Of a DNA stretch of 64,000 nucleotides, positions 8,876 through 18,119 are shown in pieces. The position numbers and the translations under genes were made by a program. A model generated the notes under the pieces. That model was not told the origin of the DNA and did no database searches. It worked only from the letters and a program-made list of their open reading frames with translations. Source of the DNA: Brachybacterium massiliense (lineage in GTDB: Bacteria > Actinomycetota > Actinomycetes > Actinomycetales > Dermabacteraceae); contig NZ_FXXB01000006.1 in the NCBI RefSeq assembly GCF_900184245.1, forward strand, positions 372,001 to 436,000, read 5' to 3'. Position 1 is the stretch's first letter. Each line of letters begins with the position of its first letter.

Positions 8876-9196
8876 TCACTCGACGGTGATCTCTCCCATC
8901 GGGCCCCAGCCGTCGCTGTCGATCTGGTGGGAGATGATCTGCGGGGTCGCCGAGAGGTACTGCGGGAACTCCTCCTGCATCTTCCTGAAGTGCGGGGAGT
9001 TCACGTGCGGGCCCGCGCCCTCGTCGGTGAACGCCTCGATCAGCACGTAGGTGTTCGGGTCCTTCACGCTGCGCGACCACTCGAACCACAGGTTGCCGGG
9101 CTCTTCGAGGGTGGTCTCGGTGAACTCGCGGGACAGCTCGGGCCACTGGTCGGCGAACTCGGGCTTCACAGGGAACTTCACGTTGATGAGGATCAT
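8876..9196 (-). CDS. Antibiotic biosynthesis monooxygenase (ABM) domain protein
   Basis: Small cytosolic protein of 106 residues with the dimeric alpha-beta barrel fold of the ABM/YgiN quinol monooxygenase group: the opening strand MILINVKFPVKPEF, then LEEPGNLWFEWSRSVKDPN (the family's EPG.L.Y....D pattern) and YVLIEAFTDEGAGPHVNSPHF, where the conserved histidine of the H..S.HF pattern lies. Such enzymes oxidise quinols or polyketides without cofactor. The substrate is unknown. AAGGA lies upstream of the ATG. It stands 74 bases upstream of the end of the SurA_N lipoprotein gene and is probably a single-gene unit. Confidence 0.8.
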   Translation of the reverse strand: MILINVKFPVKPEFADQWPELSREFTETTLEEPGNLWFEWSRSVKDPNTYVLIEAFTDEGAGPHVNSPHFRKMQEEFPQYLSATPQIISHQIDSDGWGPMGEITVE

Positions 9197-9270
9197 CGTC
9201 GCGTCCTTTCAGAGATCGGGGTGGGACCAGCTTGCCAGCTCGTCAGCGTGATCGGCCGTGAGGGCAGGGA

Positions 9271-10083
9271 TCAGAGATTGATCGTGACGTCCCCGGCCTC
9301 ACGCAGCTCGGCGGCGAGGGTGGTGGCCGCCTCGTTCTGCTGCTGGGTGACGGCCTGCTGGGCCAGCTGCTCTTTGACCTCCTCGAAGGGCGGGATCTGC
9401 GAGGTGTCGCCACCGGCCCGCGACTGCTGCGCGGTGAGCTGCTCGTACTGCTGCTTCAGCTCCTCCTCGGTGGGCTCGGCGATGTCCGCCTCCTGCTCGA
9501 TGTACGCGGTCAGGGCGAACTGGGAGGCGGCGTCCTCACGGATCTCCTCCGCACTCATGCCCTGCTGCTCGAGCGAGGAGACGACCTCGTCGGCCGAGCC
9601 CAGGCCGTTCTGCGAGGCGACCTCCTCGAGGGTGGCGTCGATGTCCTCGTCGGTCGCCTCGATGCCCGCGTCCTTCGCGCCCTGCAGCAGCAGCTCGTTG
9701 TCCACCAGCTGCTGGGCCACCTGGCCCTTGAGGTCGGCCTGGTCGGGCTGCTCGCCGGTGGTCTGCTGCTGCATCGCCATCTGCTGGAACTGGCTCTCGT
9801 AGATGGGCACGAACTCGTCCTTGGTGATGTCCTCGCCGTTGACGGTGGCCACCACGTCCGGGACGTCGGAGACATCCGCTTCCGGGGCCTGCTGCGCGCC
9901 GCCCTCCCCGCCCGCAGCAGCGGGGGCACCGCCTCCGTCGCTGGCCGCGGGCGGCTGGCCGCCGCCGTCGCTGCCGCCCGAGGGGGCGGCCTGATCGCCG
10001 CTGCACCCGGTCAGGGCGAGCCCTGCGGTGAGCGTGACTGCGGCGAGGGTGCGCCGGAGCGCTCGGCTGCTGGGAACCTTCAC
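9271..10083 (-). CDS. SurA N-terminal-type lipoprotein (putative folding factor)
   Basis: Exported lipoprotein of 270 residues. A basic start and hydrophobic stretch lead to a lipobox LALTGC with the lipidated cysteine at residue 27, then a Gly/Ala/Ser-rich linker of about 65 residues. The folded part starts at VVATVNGEDITKDEFVPIYE, the typical opening of SurA_N/PrsA-like chaperone domains, and runs through long amphipathic helices rich in Gln and Glu. No complete parvulin-type PPIase domain is evident, so it is more likely a holdase than an isomerase. The GTG at 10083 follows AGGAGG by five bases. An ATG 177 bases upstream would give a Gly/Pro-rich leader ahead of the signal peptide and was rejected. 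Confidence 0.8.
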   Translation of the reverse strand: MKVPSSRALRRTLAAVTLTAGLALTGCSGDQAAPSGGSDGGGQPPAASDGGGAPAAAGGEGGAQQAPEADVSDVPDVVATVNGEDITKDEFVPIYESQFQQMAMQQQTTGEQPDQADLKGQVAQQLVDNELLLQGAKDAGIEATDEDIDATLEEVASQNGLGSADEVVSSLEQQGMSAEEIREDAASQFALTAYIEQEADIAEPTEEELKQQYEQLTAQQSRAGGDTSQIPPFEEVKEQLAQQAVTQQQNEAATTLAAELREAGDVTINL

Positions 10084-10263
10084 TGTGCCTCCTGAGATCG
10101 TTGGCGCGAGCGACGGTACGCCCCGAAACCTGGAACCGTGTTGCACAGATGCCCAGGCGGCGGTCAGAAAGCCTGTGCGCGGGGGAGACGCCGGCCCGGA
10201 GGCGGCCTCTCCGTGGAGACATGGCTCACCGTGAGCCTTCCGTTCCGCCCCTGATGGCACAGT

Positions 10264-10319
10264 CGGGCCGATGGCGAGGTCTGCTGGCGATAGTGTCAGT
10301 GGACCTCACCATCGGCCCG
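10264..10319 (-). terminator. Terminator hairpin of the sugar isomerase transcript
   Basis: CGGGCCGATGG-C-GAGGTC (10264-10281) pairs with GACCTC-A-CCATCGGCCCG (10302-10319): 17 pairs with one mismatch around a 20-base loop. It lies 37 bases after the stop of the TIM-barrel isomerase gene. Confidence 0.55.
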
Positions 10320-10355
10320 TCGTGGACGGCTCCCATCGCGCCCGTCCTGCTGCGG

Positions 10356-11204
10356 TCAGTACCCGATGGACTTCAGGTACTCGCGGGACTCGCGGATGCA
10401 GTCGATCGGATCGCGGCCGTAGGTGTCGTCCTGCTCGATGAGGAAGTACTCCGCGCCGGCCTTCTCCGCAGCGGGCAGCAGCGCGGGCCAGTTCATGTTG
10501 CCCTGGCCCACCTCCGCGAACTGGGCGAGGGAGAGGAAGATGCCGTAGAAGTCCTTCGTATCCAGCTCCTTCGCCTCTAATCTCGCCACCGCGTCGGCCG
10601 GCATCGGGGCGACGCGGAAGTCCTTGACGTGGATCAGCTTGCAGGCGCCGGCGTAGGCCTCGAGCATGTCCAGCGGGGCCATCCCGCCGCGCTGGACCCA
10701 GTGCAGGTCCACCTCGAACAGCAGCGACGGGGCGACCCGGCGCACGATGTCGAAGATCCGCTCGCCCTCGAACTGGATCAGGTCCACGTGGTGGTTGTGG
10801 TAGCACAGCCTGATGCCCTGCTCTGCGAGACGGGCCGCGTAGGGCTCGACCGACGCCGCCCACTCCTCGGTGGCGGCCTTCGAGGTCATCGCGGTGAAGG
10901 GCATCATGCCGATGCGCAGGAAGCGGGAGCCGGTCTTCCGGCATGCCTCGACGGCACGGTCGAACTCGGTCTCGAGCGCGAAGCCGTTGCCGCCGGGAGC
11001 GATCGAGGCGCTCATCGCCGCGGTCTCGACGCCGAAGTCGGCCTTGCCGCGCACGAGGTCGTCGATGAGCTCGTCGGTCATCTCCACCTGGGAGACCTCG
11101 ACGGAGTCGATGTCGAGCTCGCGCACCTCGCGCAGCACCTCGTACATGCCCTTCTCGTTGATCCGGTCCTTGAGCATCATGAGCTGGAGTCCGACGACGG
11201 CCAT
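10356..11204 (-). CDS. Sugar phosphate isomerase/epimerase (AP endonuclease 2-type TIM barrel)
   Basis: Cytosolic TIM-barrel protein of 282 residues of the xylose isomerase-like/IolE-IolI group. Metal-ligand-like positions are visible as CYHNHHVDL (beta-4 His), LLFEVDLHWVQRGG (Asp/His of beta-6), LIHVKDFR (His of beta-7) and the late YFLIEQDD glutamate. Opening: MAVVGLQLMMLKDRINEKG. The start at 11204 follows AAGGAG. An in-frame start further upstream would only add low-complexity Ser/Pro/Arg sequence. It is the downstream partner of a Gfo/Idh/MocA dehydrogenase, 124 bases away on the same strand, a pairing typical of polyol, inositol or keto-sugar catabolism. The substrate is not determinable. 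A strong hairpin follows the gene. Confidence 0.8.
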   Translation of the reverse strand: MAVVGLQLMMLKDRINEKGMYEVLREVRELDIDSVEVSQVEMTDELIDDLVRGKADFGVETAAMSASIAPGGNGFALETEFDRAVEACRKTGSRFLRIGMMPFTAMTSKAATEEWAASVEPYAARLAEQGIRLCYHNHHVDLIQFEGERIFDIVRRVAPSLLFEVDLHWVQRGGMAPLDMLEAYAGACKLIHVKDFRVAPMPADAVARLEAKELDTKDFYGIFLSLAQFAEVGQGNMNWPALLPAAEKAGAEYFLIEQDDTYGRDPIDCIRESREYLKSIGY

Positions 11205-11328
11205 GGTGAGTCTCCTTCGAGTCGAGTGAGCGGCGCGAAAGGGCGCCGGTGAGAGTGGTGAGAGGGAAAGGGAGCGGGCGGGAGAGGTCGGGCCGACGCT
11301 CGGGAGCACCTGCCCGGCCGGCGTCGCC

Positions 11329-12501
11329 TCAGGAGCGGGCGGGGAACTTCCCCTCCTCCTCGATGCGCCGGTTGAGCTCGACGAGGTGCTCGTCGGCCGG
11401 ATAGTCGACCAGGTCGATCTCACGGCCGGTCCAGGCCGACAGCTGCATTCCCGAGGCCAGGCGCACGCCGTTGATGCCCTCGGCGCCGTCGGCGATCAGC
11501 GCGGTGCCGTCGTTGAGGTGGGCGGCGAAGTTGGTCAGGACGTCGATGTGCTGCTGGCCCCAGGCCGACTCGTACTCCTTGACCTCGGTGGTGAACAGCT
11601 CGGAGGTGTCGATCTGGCCCATGAACAGGCGGCCCACGTCCTCGGCGGACATGCCGTCGCTGAGGCTGCGCTCGTCCTGCGTGAGCCGCGTGATGGTGAC
11701 CTTCTTGGAGTCCTCCACCACGATCTTGCCCTGGTCGAAGAGCATCTCCAGGCGGTCGGTGCCGATGATGTCGTTGGTGGAGGTGATGAAGCTGCCGGTC
11801 GCACCGTCGCCGAAGTCCACCACGGCGTTGACCTCGTCCTCGGTGGCGATGTCGCGCTGGAACCCGAAGGCCAGCTTCGCGAAGACCTTCTTCGGCGCCC
11901 CGCACAACCACTGCCACAGGTCCAGCTGATGCGGGGCCTGGTTGACCAGGACGCCGCCGCCCTCGCCGCCCCAGGTCGCACGCCAGGCCGACTGGTCGTA
12001 GTAGGCCTGCGGACGCCACCAGGTGGTGATGATCCAGGAGGTGTGGCGCAGCTTCCCGAGCTCGCCCGAGGAGATCAGCGCCTTGAGATCGGTGTAGACC
12101 GGGTTGGTGCGCTGGTTGAACATGATCGCGAAGGTGGTCTCGGGATGAGCGGCCGCGAAGTCGTTCATCTCCTGCACCTGCTTGGTGTAGACGCCGGCCG
12201 GCTTCTCGGTGAGGGTGTGGATGCCCTTGCCGATCGCGGCGATCGTCATCTCCGGGTGCAGATAGTGCGGCACGGTGGTGACCACGGCGTCCACGTCCCC
12301 GGAGTCCAGCATCGCGAGGTAGTCGTCGTAGAAGGGGACCCCCGCGTGCTTCTGCGCGGCGAGCTCCTGCTTGGCGGGGTCGACGTCGGCGATCGCGCCG
12401 AGCGTCATCCCGGCCACCTTGCCGTCGGCGAGCAGGCCGGCGTACATGCCGCCCTGGGCGCCGAGCCCGATGATTCCGAGGCGGACGTTCTTCTCCGACA
12501 T
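11329..12501 (-). CDS. Gfo/Idh/MocA family oxidoreductase
   Basis: NAD(P)-dependent sugar or polyol dehydrogenase of 390 residues. The Rossmann motif is GIIGLGAQGGMYAG near residues 9-22, and the catalytic-lysine motif TEKPAG follows. The C-terminal alpha/beta domain holds GGGVLVNQAPHQLDLWQWL, whose histidine is the conserved second catalytic residue. The C-terminus ends with a charged segment after a long helix. Expected to act with the TIM-barrel isomerase downstream. The start ATG at 12501 has a weak ribosome site (CGGAG). A short ORF with no stop of its own runs into this start from upstream and may be a remnant. Confidence 0.85.
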   Translation of the reverse strand: MSEKNVRLGIIGLGAQGGMYAGLLADGKVAGMTLGAIADVDPAKQELAAQKHAGVPFYDDYLAMLDSGDVDAVVTTVPHYLHPEMTIAAIGKGIHTLTEKPAGVYTKQVQEMNDFAAAHPETTFAIMFNQRTNPVYTDLKALISSGELGKLRHTSWIITTWWRPQAYYDQSAWRATWGGEGGGVLVNQAPHQLDLWQWLCGAPKKVFAKLAFGFQRDIATEDEVNAVVDFGDGATGSFITSTNDIIGTDRLEMLFDQGKIVVEDSKKVTITRLTQDERSLSDGMSAEDVGRLFMGQIDTSELFTTEVKEYESAWGQQHIDVLTNFAAHLNDGTALIADGAEGINGVRLASGMQLSAWTGREIDLVDYPADEHLVELNRRIEEEGKFPARS

Positions 12502-12737
12502 GGTGTCTCCGTTCTGTGGGGCGTTCTATGGGGCGGCACCCGGTCGAGTGTCGCGGAGGATGAGCAGAGGTGCAGGTGAGGGGCTGGCGGCCGGGCGCTG
12601 GGGTTGTAGATGCCCTCGAGGACCTCGTCGGTCTGGGCGATCGTGCCGGTGCCGGACTGGTAGCCGATCTCGTCCCGGAAGCAGAAGGGGCGCACGGCCT
12701 TCTTCTGCTCGGGTACTGCCGCGTGGGTGGTGCTCAT
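12405..12737 (-). pseudogene. Possible truncated gene or remnant upstream of the Gfo/Idh gene
   Basis: An ATG at 12737 with a good ribosome site (GAGGAG) starts a reading frame whose first ~47 residues look like real coding sequence (mixed composition, including FCFRDEIGYQSGTGTIAQ and EVLEGIYNP). The frame then turns into Arg/Pro/Ser-rich sequence and runs without a stop into the Gfo/Idh gene in another frame, ending at 12405. I do not recognise the family. The simplest reading is the 5' end of a gene whose remainder was deleted or frameshifted. A genuine overlapping 110-residue protein is less likely because the last two-thirds has shadow-frame composition. Confidence 0.3.
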
Positions 12738-13171
12738 CGTGCTCCTCGGGACTCATCGTTGAGACTGCCGGAGCGTTGAACGTGGGGTCGGTCCGCGCGT
12801 GGTGCTCCGACGTGCCGGGCGAGGTGCGGGAACGGGCGCCGGCGAGTGCCCTGAGTCTGGTGATGGAGCTCCGCCAGGAGGTCTTGTTGCCAACAGTTGC
12901 AGTGTCGGTGCCGTGTCGTAGAAAATGGTACTACTTGGTGGGCGCGCTGTCAGCTGCGAGGGCGACCCCACATGCGGATGAGTCCTACGCCACCTCGGCT
13001 CTCATGGTGCGATGAGCGTCCAGAACTGCTTGTTGTCGCCATCGTGCGGAACTGAGGCTGTGCCCGCTGGACGGCCGACGGCCGGGCCACCGCTCAGGGT
13101 GGCCCGGCCGTCGGGATCCAGGCGTGATCGCGCCGCGGCGATCACGGGGCGGCGCTGTGCGCCGTAGGAGA
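12738..13171. other. Intergenic region with AT-rich control segment and a terminator
   Basis: No supported gene in these 434 bases. Around 12880-12940 is a local AT-rich island with inverted repeats: GTTG-C-CAAC at 12886-12894 and GTAG-N9-CTAC at 12918-12934. These are likely operator or promoter elements for the leftward sugar genes. The right part holds the strong hairpin at 13076-13113. Confidence 0.4.
13076..13113 (-). terminator. Strong terminator hairpin downstream of the Rpf-like gene
   Basis: Perfect 16-pair stem CGACGGCCGGGCCACC (13076-13091) with its complement at 13098-13113 around the loop GCTCAG. It starts 58 bases after the stop of the Rpf-like gene. No T-run. Confidence 0.65.
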
Positions 13172-14365
<1,194 letters not shown>

Positions 14366-15277
14366 TCAGGACTCCTGATCGGGGTTCAGCCCGGCGGCCG
14401 CGGCCTCCCGGTGCTCGGCCTCGCCCGTCTCGAGCGCGAACAGGCCATAGGCCAGGGGAGAGGCGGAGAACATCTCCGCGCAGTGCTCCGCGAGGCGCGG
14501 CCACGGCCTGCCACCGCCGAGAGCGTAGACCTCGAGCACTCGCTCGAACGCAGCCGGCGGCGCGCTGGCCTGATGGAACACCAGATCCCTCGCGGGATCC
14601 CCGACGGCCGCGGTGGTCCAGTCCAGCAGCGCCGAGATCCTCTCGCCCTCGAGGAGGGTGTGCGCCGGGTAGATCTCTCCATGGGTGAGCACGCTGTGCT
14701 GCGGCCAGTAGCTGTCCTCCGCGATCCAGGCCTGCCAGCGCTCCCGCAGAGCGGGCGCGACCTCGAACTCCGCGCAGACCCGCTCCAGGTCCTGTCGCCA
14801 GGCCTCCCGCACCTGCGCGGGGGAGCGGACCTCGATGCCGGTGGTCGCGGCGTCGGAGGAGTCGATGCCGTGCAGCTGGGCGACCACCTGCCCGAGCGAG
14901 TCCGCGTACTCGAGCGAGGCGATGTCGAGGCGCCAGGTGACGGTGCCGTCCGCCTCGAGGCTCAGCCCGGGCACGCCGGGCAGCAGCGGATAGGCGATCA
15001 GGGAGGGCGAGGAGATCCTCCAGTCGGGCACCGCCACATCCAGCCTCGGGCGCACCAGCTCGAGCAGACGGCCCTCGATGTCGGCGCGGGAGAGCACATC
15101 GGCACGGCGCGGGATGCGCAGCACCCACTGCTGCCCGTCCGATCCCCTCCCGAACGCCACCCGGAAGTCCAGGCCCATCTCCTCGGTGCGCAGGCTCGAG
15201 GCCTCGAGCTCGAGACCGTGGTCCCGGGCCAGGGCGAGCAGGTCGGCGGCATCCTGCGGCGGCTGCGTCTCGGGCAT
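14366..15277 (-). CDS. Macrolide 2'-phosphotransferase (Mph family)
   Basis: Cytosolic kinase of 303 residues of the aminoglycoside/macrolide phosphotransferase fold. The N-terminal half matches Mph enzymes closely in pattern: EMGLDFRVAFGRGSDGQQWV, LRIPRRADVL, VPDWRISSPSLIAYPLLPG. The Brenner motif region reads LTHGEIYPAHTL, and the metal-binding aspartate is Asp219 in LLDWTTAAVGDPARDLVF. The usual catalytic HGD is HGE here (Glu201), a conservative but notable change. The end SPLAYGLFALETGE also resembles Mph proteins. Expected to inactivate macrolides by phosphorylating the desosamine 2'-OH. A Brachybacterium homologue is known as Mph(H). The start at 15277 lacks a Shine-Dalgarno but lies 6 bases after a -10-like hexamer. 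An upstream in-frame extension only mirrors the opposite-strand gene. Confidence 0.85.
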   Translation of the reverse strand: MPETQPPQDAADLLALARDHGLELEASSLRTEEMGLDFRVAFGRGSDGQQWVLRIPRRADVLSRADIEGRLLELVRPRLDVAVPDWRISSPSLIAYPLLPGVPGLSLEADGTVTWRLDIASLEYADSLGQVVAQLHGIDSSDAATTGIEVRSPAQVREAWRQDLERVCAEFEVAPALRERWQAWIAEDSYWPQHSVLTHGEIYPAHTLLEGERISALLDWTTAAVGDPARDLVFHQASAPPAAFERVLEVYALGGGRPWPRLAEHCAEMFSASPLAYGLFALETGEAEHREAAAAGLNPDQES

Positions 15278-15283
15278 GCGGGC

Positions 15284-15289
15284 AGTGTG
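15284..15289 (-). promoter_or_regulatory. -10-like hexamer CACACT for leaderless mph
   Basis: CACACT (minus strand) ends 6 bases before the ATG at 15277. No ribosome site is present, consistent with a leaderless transcript. Confidence 0.4.
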
Positions 15290-15341
15290 CCATCGCCGCC
15301 CCGGCCCCGGCCAGGGAATTCCTCCCGCGATCTCCACCGCG

Positions 15342-15347
15342 TAGTCT
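15342..15347 (+). promoter_or_regulatory. -10-like hexamer TAGTCT for a leaderless yhhN-like transcript
   Basis: TAGTCT ends 6 bases before the ATG at 15354. This favours that start over the in-frame ATG at 15399. Confidence 0.45.
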
Positions 15348-15353
15348 CCGTGC

Positions 15354-16085
15354 ATGCGAGGGAGCGGGCGGGAGCGAGCCGTGCGCGACGGGGCCCCGAT
15401 GCGGGCGGCGCCGGCACGTGCGCTCTCCGCCGCGTCGGCCGGGTTCCTGGCGATCTCCGGAGCGCACCTCGGCACCCAGCTGCTGGGGCTGAAGGGCCTG
15501 GCCGATCTCACCCAGGTGCTGCTGATGCCGCTGCTGGCCGCGGCGCTCGTGCTCGCCACCGCCTCCCCGCGGCCGCGCCTCGTGCGCCTGATGCTGCTGG
15601 GCCTGGGCTTCTCCTGGCTGGGCGACTCCGTGCCGAGGCTGCTGGCGGGGGAGGCGGGCTTCCTGGCGATGCTGGGCGGCTTCCTGATCGCCCAGTGCCT
15701 CTACGCGGCAGCCTTCTGGCCCTTCCGAGACAGGTCGCTGCTGCGGCGTCCCGGCCTGGCCCTGATCTACCTGGCCGTCGCGGGGGTGATCGTGGTGCTG
15801 TGCGCGCCCGCGGCGGGGACGCTGCTGCCGGCGGTCGCCGTGTACGCCGCGGTGATCGCCCTGATGGCGGTGCTCGCCACCGGGCTCGGGGCCCTCGCGG
15901 GCATCGGTGCGGCGGTGTTCGTGCTCTCCGATGCGCTGATCGCACTGAACAGCTTCGGCGTGCTCACGCTGCCGGGGCACGGCTTCTGGGTGATGCTCAC
16001 CTACCTCGCCGCGCAGACGATGCTGATCCTCGCCGTGCACCGGCAGGTCCGCGCCAGCGGGGAGGCGCCCTCGCTCAGGGGCTGA
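15354..16085 (+). CDS. Lysoplasmalogenase, YhhN/TMEM86 family
   Basis: Polytopic membrane protein of 243 residues with about eight hydrophobic segments. Family motifs are in order: GLKGLADLTQVLLMPLLAA (K..Q...MPLL), GLGFSWLGDSVPRLL (the conserved S..GD with its aspartate), GGFLIAQCLYAAAF and VFVLSDALIALNSF, whose second conserved aspartate is likely catalytic. Such enzymes hydrolyse the vinyl-ether bond of lysoplasmalogens. The bacterial physiological role is less certain. Divergent from mph, with 76 bases between start codons. Its stop overlaps the convergent VOC-family gene by 11 bases. Confidence 0.85.
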   Translation: MRGSGRERAVRDGAPMRAAPARALSAASAGFLAISGAHLGTQLLGLKGLADLTQVLLMPLLAAALVLATASPRPRLVRLMLLGLGFSWLGDSVPRLLAGEAGFLAMLGGFLIAQCLYAAAFWPFRDRSLLRRPGLALIYLAVAGVIVVLCAPAAGTLLPAVAVYAAVIALMAVLATGLGALAGIGAAVFVLSDALIALNSFGVLTLPGHGFWVMLTYLAAQTMLILAVHRQVRASGEAPSLRG

Positions 16086-16578
16086 CGGGCCGGGCGGACT
16101 GCGCGGCGGCCTCCAGGCGCGTCACGTCGAGCCTGCGCTGCGTGTACATCTCCGCGGTCACCGCGGCGGCCACCGCCGGGGACTCACCCAACAGCTCGTA
16201 CAGGCGCCGGGGCACGATCTGCCAGCTGACGCCCCACCGGTCACGGCACCAGCCGCACTGCGACTCCTCGCCGCCGTGGCCCACGATCGCGTCCCACAGG
16301 CGATCCACCTCGGCCTGGTCCTCGACGATCAGCTCGATCGAGACCGCCTCGGACTGCGGGAAGTGCGGGCCGCCGTTCAGCAGCGTGTACTGGGCGCCGC
16401 CGAGCTCGATCACCACCACGAGCGATCCGCCGTCGGCCGGCGGGCCCGCGGGGGAGTCCGGCACGGGCGTGTACGGCATGCGCTCGAGCACCCGGGCACC
16501 GGGCAGCAGGGAGACGTAGAAGTCGGCGGCCTCATCGACTCCGCCGTCGAACCAGAGACATGTCCTCACCGTCGTCAT
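16075..16578 (-). CDS. VOC superfamily protein, PhnB / 3-demethylubiquinone methyltransferase-like
   Basis: Cytosolic protein of 167 residues with two beta-alpha-beta-beta-beta modules, PhnB type. Markers are MTTVRTCLWFDGGVDEAADF at the start, DGGSLVVVIELGGAQYTLLNGG in the middle and the GWCRDRWGVSWQIVPRRL signature in the second half. Despite the historical methyltransferase label, proteins of this group have no proven methyltransferase activity. It is likely a metal-dependent or binding protein of unknown substrate. The start at 16578 follows GGAGGAGGAGG. It converges on and overlaps the end of the lysoplasmalogenase gene. Confidence 0.8.
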   Translation of the reverse strand: MTTVRTCLWFDGGVDEAADFYVSLLPGARVLERMPYTPVPDSPAGPPADGGSLVVVIELGGAQYTLLNGGPHFPQSEAVSIELIVEDQAEVDRLWDAIVGHGGEESQCGWCRDRWGVSWQIVPRRLYELLGESPAVAAAVTAEMYTQRRLDVTRLEAAAQSARPVSP

Positions 16579-16644
16579 ACGGCGATCCTCCTCCTCCGGT
16601 CCCGTACCGTCCAGGAACTTCGGCAGGAACCTCTCGGGCGGAGA

Positions 16645-16685
16645 CGACACAGCGCCCCTCGGCGAACCGAGGGGCGCTGTGCGTC
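16645..16685 (-). terminator. Terminator hairpin of the terC-like gene
   Basis: CACAGCGCCCCTCGG (16648-16662) pairs perfectly with CCGAGGGGCGCTGTG (16667-16681) around the tetraloop CGAA, with GAC/GTC closing the base. It lies 12 bases beyond the terC stop and ahead of the VOC gene. Confidence 0.7.
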
Positions 16686-16697
16686 AGGCGGGGGAGG

Positions 16698-18092
16698 TCA
16701 GCGCTTGCGCGAGGCCGCGTGATCCGCGCGGGCCTGCTCGCGCTCGAGACGCTTGGCCTCCTTCGCGGCGAGGGCCTGCTCCTCCTCGGCGACCGTGATG
16801 ACGTTGCCGCTGGGATCGGTCGCGACCGAGCCGTCGGCGCGGGTGACCTCGAGGCCCTCCGGCTGCTCGTCGGAGCGCTCGCCGCGCTCGTTGAACTCGA
16901 CGCGGCGGTCGTGGATCCGGTGCGCATCCGCCAGCAGCTCGCGCACGTTCTTCTCCGCGACGACTATGTCCTCGTACTTCGCCGGGAGGCTGTCCACGAT
17001 CTTCTCGTTCGCGATCATGCGGTCGTAGGTCGCATCGCGACGCTGCTCGAAGTCCGCATACGTCATCTCGATGTAGGCCTGCGCCTCGCGGTGGGCGTTG
17101 TTGACCGTGGCCTGGGCACGGCCCTTGGGCGAGATCAGCGAGGCGATCACCGTGATGGTGAGGACCGTGATGATCACCGTCAGCGAGAACGCGGTGGTGA
17201 TCTCCGGGACGGCGTGGACGGGCTCGCCGCCGTTGATGAAGCCCAGCTCGTTCTCGTGCAGGGCATGGAAGACGAGCTTCACACCGATGAACGCGAGGAT
17301 CAGCGACAGGCCGTAGGAGAGGTACACCAGGCGGTCCAGCAGACCGTCGATCAGGAAGTACAGCTGGCGCAGTCCCAGCAGCGAGAACACGGTCGCGGTG
17401 AAGACGATGTAGGTGTTCTGGGTGAGGCCGAAGATCGCCGGGATCGAGTCGAGGGCGAACAGCAGATCGGTCGCGCCGATCGCGATCATGACCAGCAGCA
17501 TCGGGGTCAGGACGCGCTTGCCGTTCTCGATGGTGAACAGCTTGTCGCCGTCGTACTCATCAGTCGCGGGGAGGAACCGCTTGACCACGCGGACGAAGAA
17601 GCCCTCCTTCTCCTCGTCCTCCGGGGAGTCGTCCTTGAACTCGTCGATGATCATCTTCACCGCGGTGAACAGCAGGATTGCGCCGAAGAAGTAGAAGGTG
17701 AAGGACAGCTTCTCGATGGCGACGGCGCCGATCGCGATCATGCCCGAGCGGGCGATGATCGCGAAGGTGATGCCGAACAGGAGGACCTTCTGCTGGTCCT
17801 CGCGCGGCACGGCGAAGGTCGCCATGATCACGAGGAACACGAAGAGGTTGTCGACGCTCAGCGCCTTCTCGGTGACATAGCCGGCGAAGTACTCGCCGCC
17901 CATCGCACCGCCGCCGAACACGAGCACGCCCACGCCGAACAGCAGTGCGATGCCCACGTAGATGGCGGACCAGATCGCCGCTTCACGGATGGTGGGGATG
18001 TGCGCCTTGCGCACATGGAAGAAGTAGTCGAAGGCCAGCAGGCCGAGGACGCCCACGATGGTGAGGGCCCAGATCAAGGGGGAGACGGTCAC
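16698..18092 (-). CDS. TerC family integral membrane protein (Alx/MeeY-like putative manganese exporter)
   Basis: Membrane protein of 464 residues with about nine transmembrane helices over residues 1-335. It carries the two TerC motifs: GYVTEKALSVDNLFVFLVI and LFALDSIPAIFGLTQNTYIV, whose acidic residues line the metal path. A C-terminal soluble tail of about 130 residues, rich in charged residues and probably helical (AYIEMTYADFEQRRDATYD onwards), is longer than in E. coli Alx. The GTG at 18092 follows AGGAAAG by eight bases. A candidate yybP-ykoY manganese riboswitch lies directly upstream, which fits reports that TerC-family proteins export manganese or metallate exoenzymes. A strong terminator follows, so the unit is monocistronic. 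Confidence 0.88.
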   Translation of the reverse strand: MTVSPLIWALTIVGVLGLLAFDYFFHVRKAHIPTIREAAIWSAIYVGIALLFGVGVLVFGGGAMGGEYFAGYVTEKALSVDNLFVFLVIMATFAVPREDQQKVLLFGITFAIIARSGMIAIGAVAIEKLSFTFYFFGAILLFTAVKMIIDEFKDDSPEDEEKEGFFVRVVKRFLPATDEYDGDKLFTIENGKRVLTPMLLVMIAIGATDLLFALDSIPAIFGLTQNTYIVFTATVFSLLGLRQLYFLIDGLLDRLVYLSYGLSLILAFIGVKLVFHALHENELGFINGGEPVHAVPEITTAFSLTVIITVLTITVIASLISPKGRAQATVNNAHREAQAYIEMTYADFEQRRDATYDRMIANEKIVDSLPAKYEDIVVAEKNVRELLADAHRIHDRRVEFNERGERSDEQPEGLEVTRADGSVATDPSGNVITVAEEEQALAAKEAKRLEREQARADHAASRKR

Positions 18093-18119
18093 GATTCTGC
18101 TTTCCTGGGTCGCGGAGTG

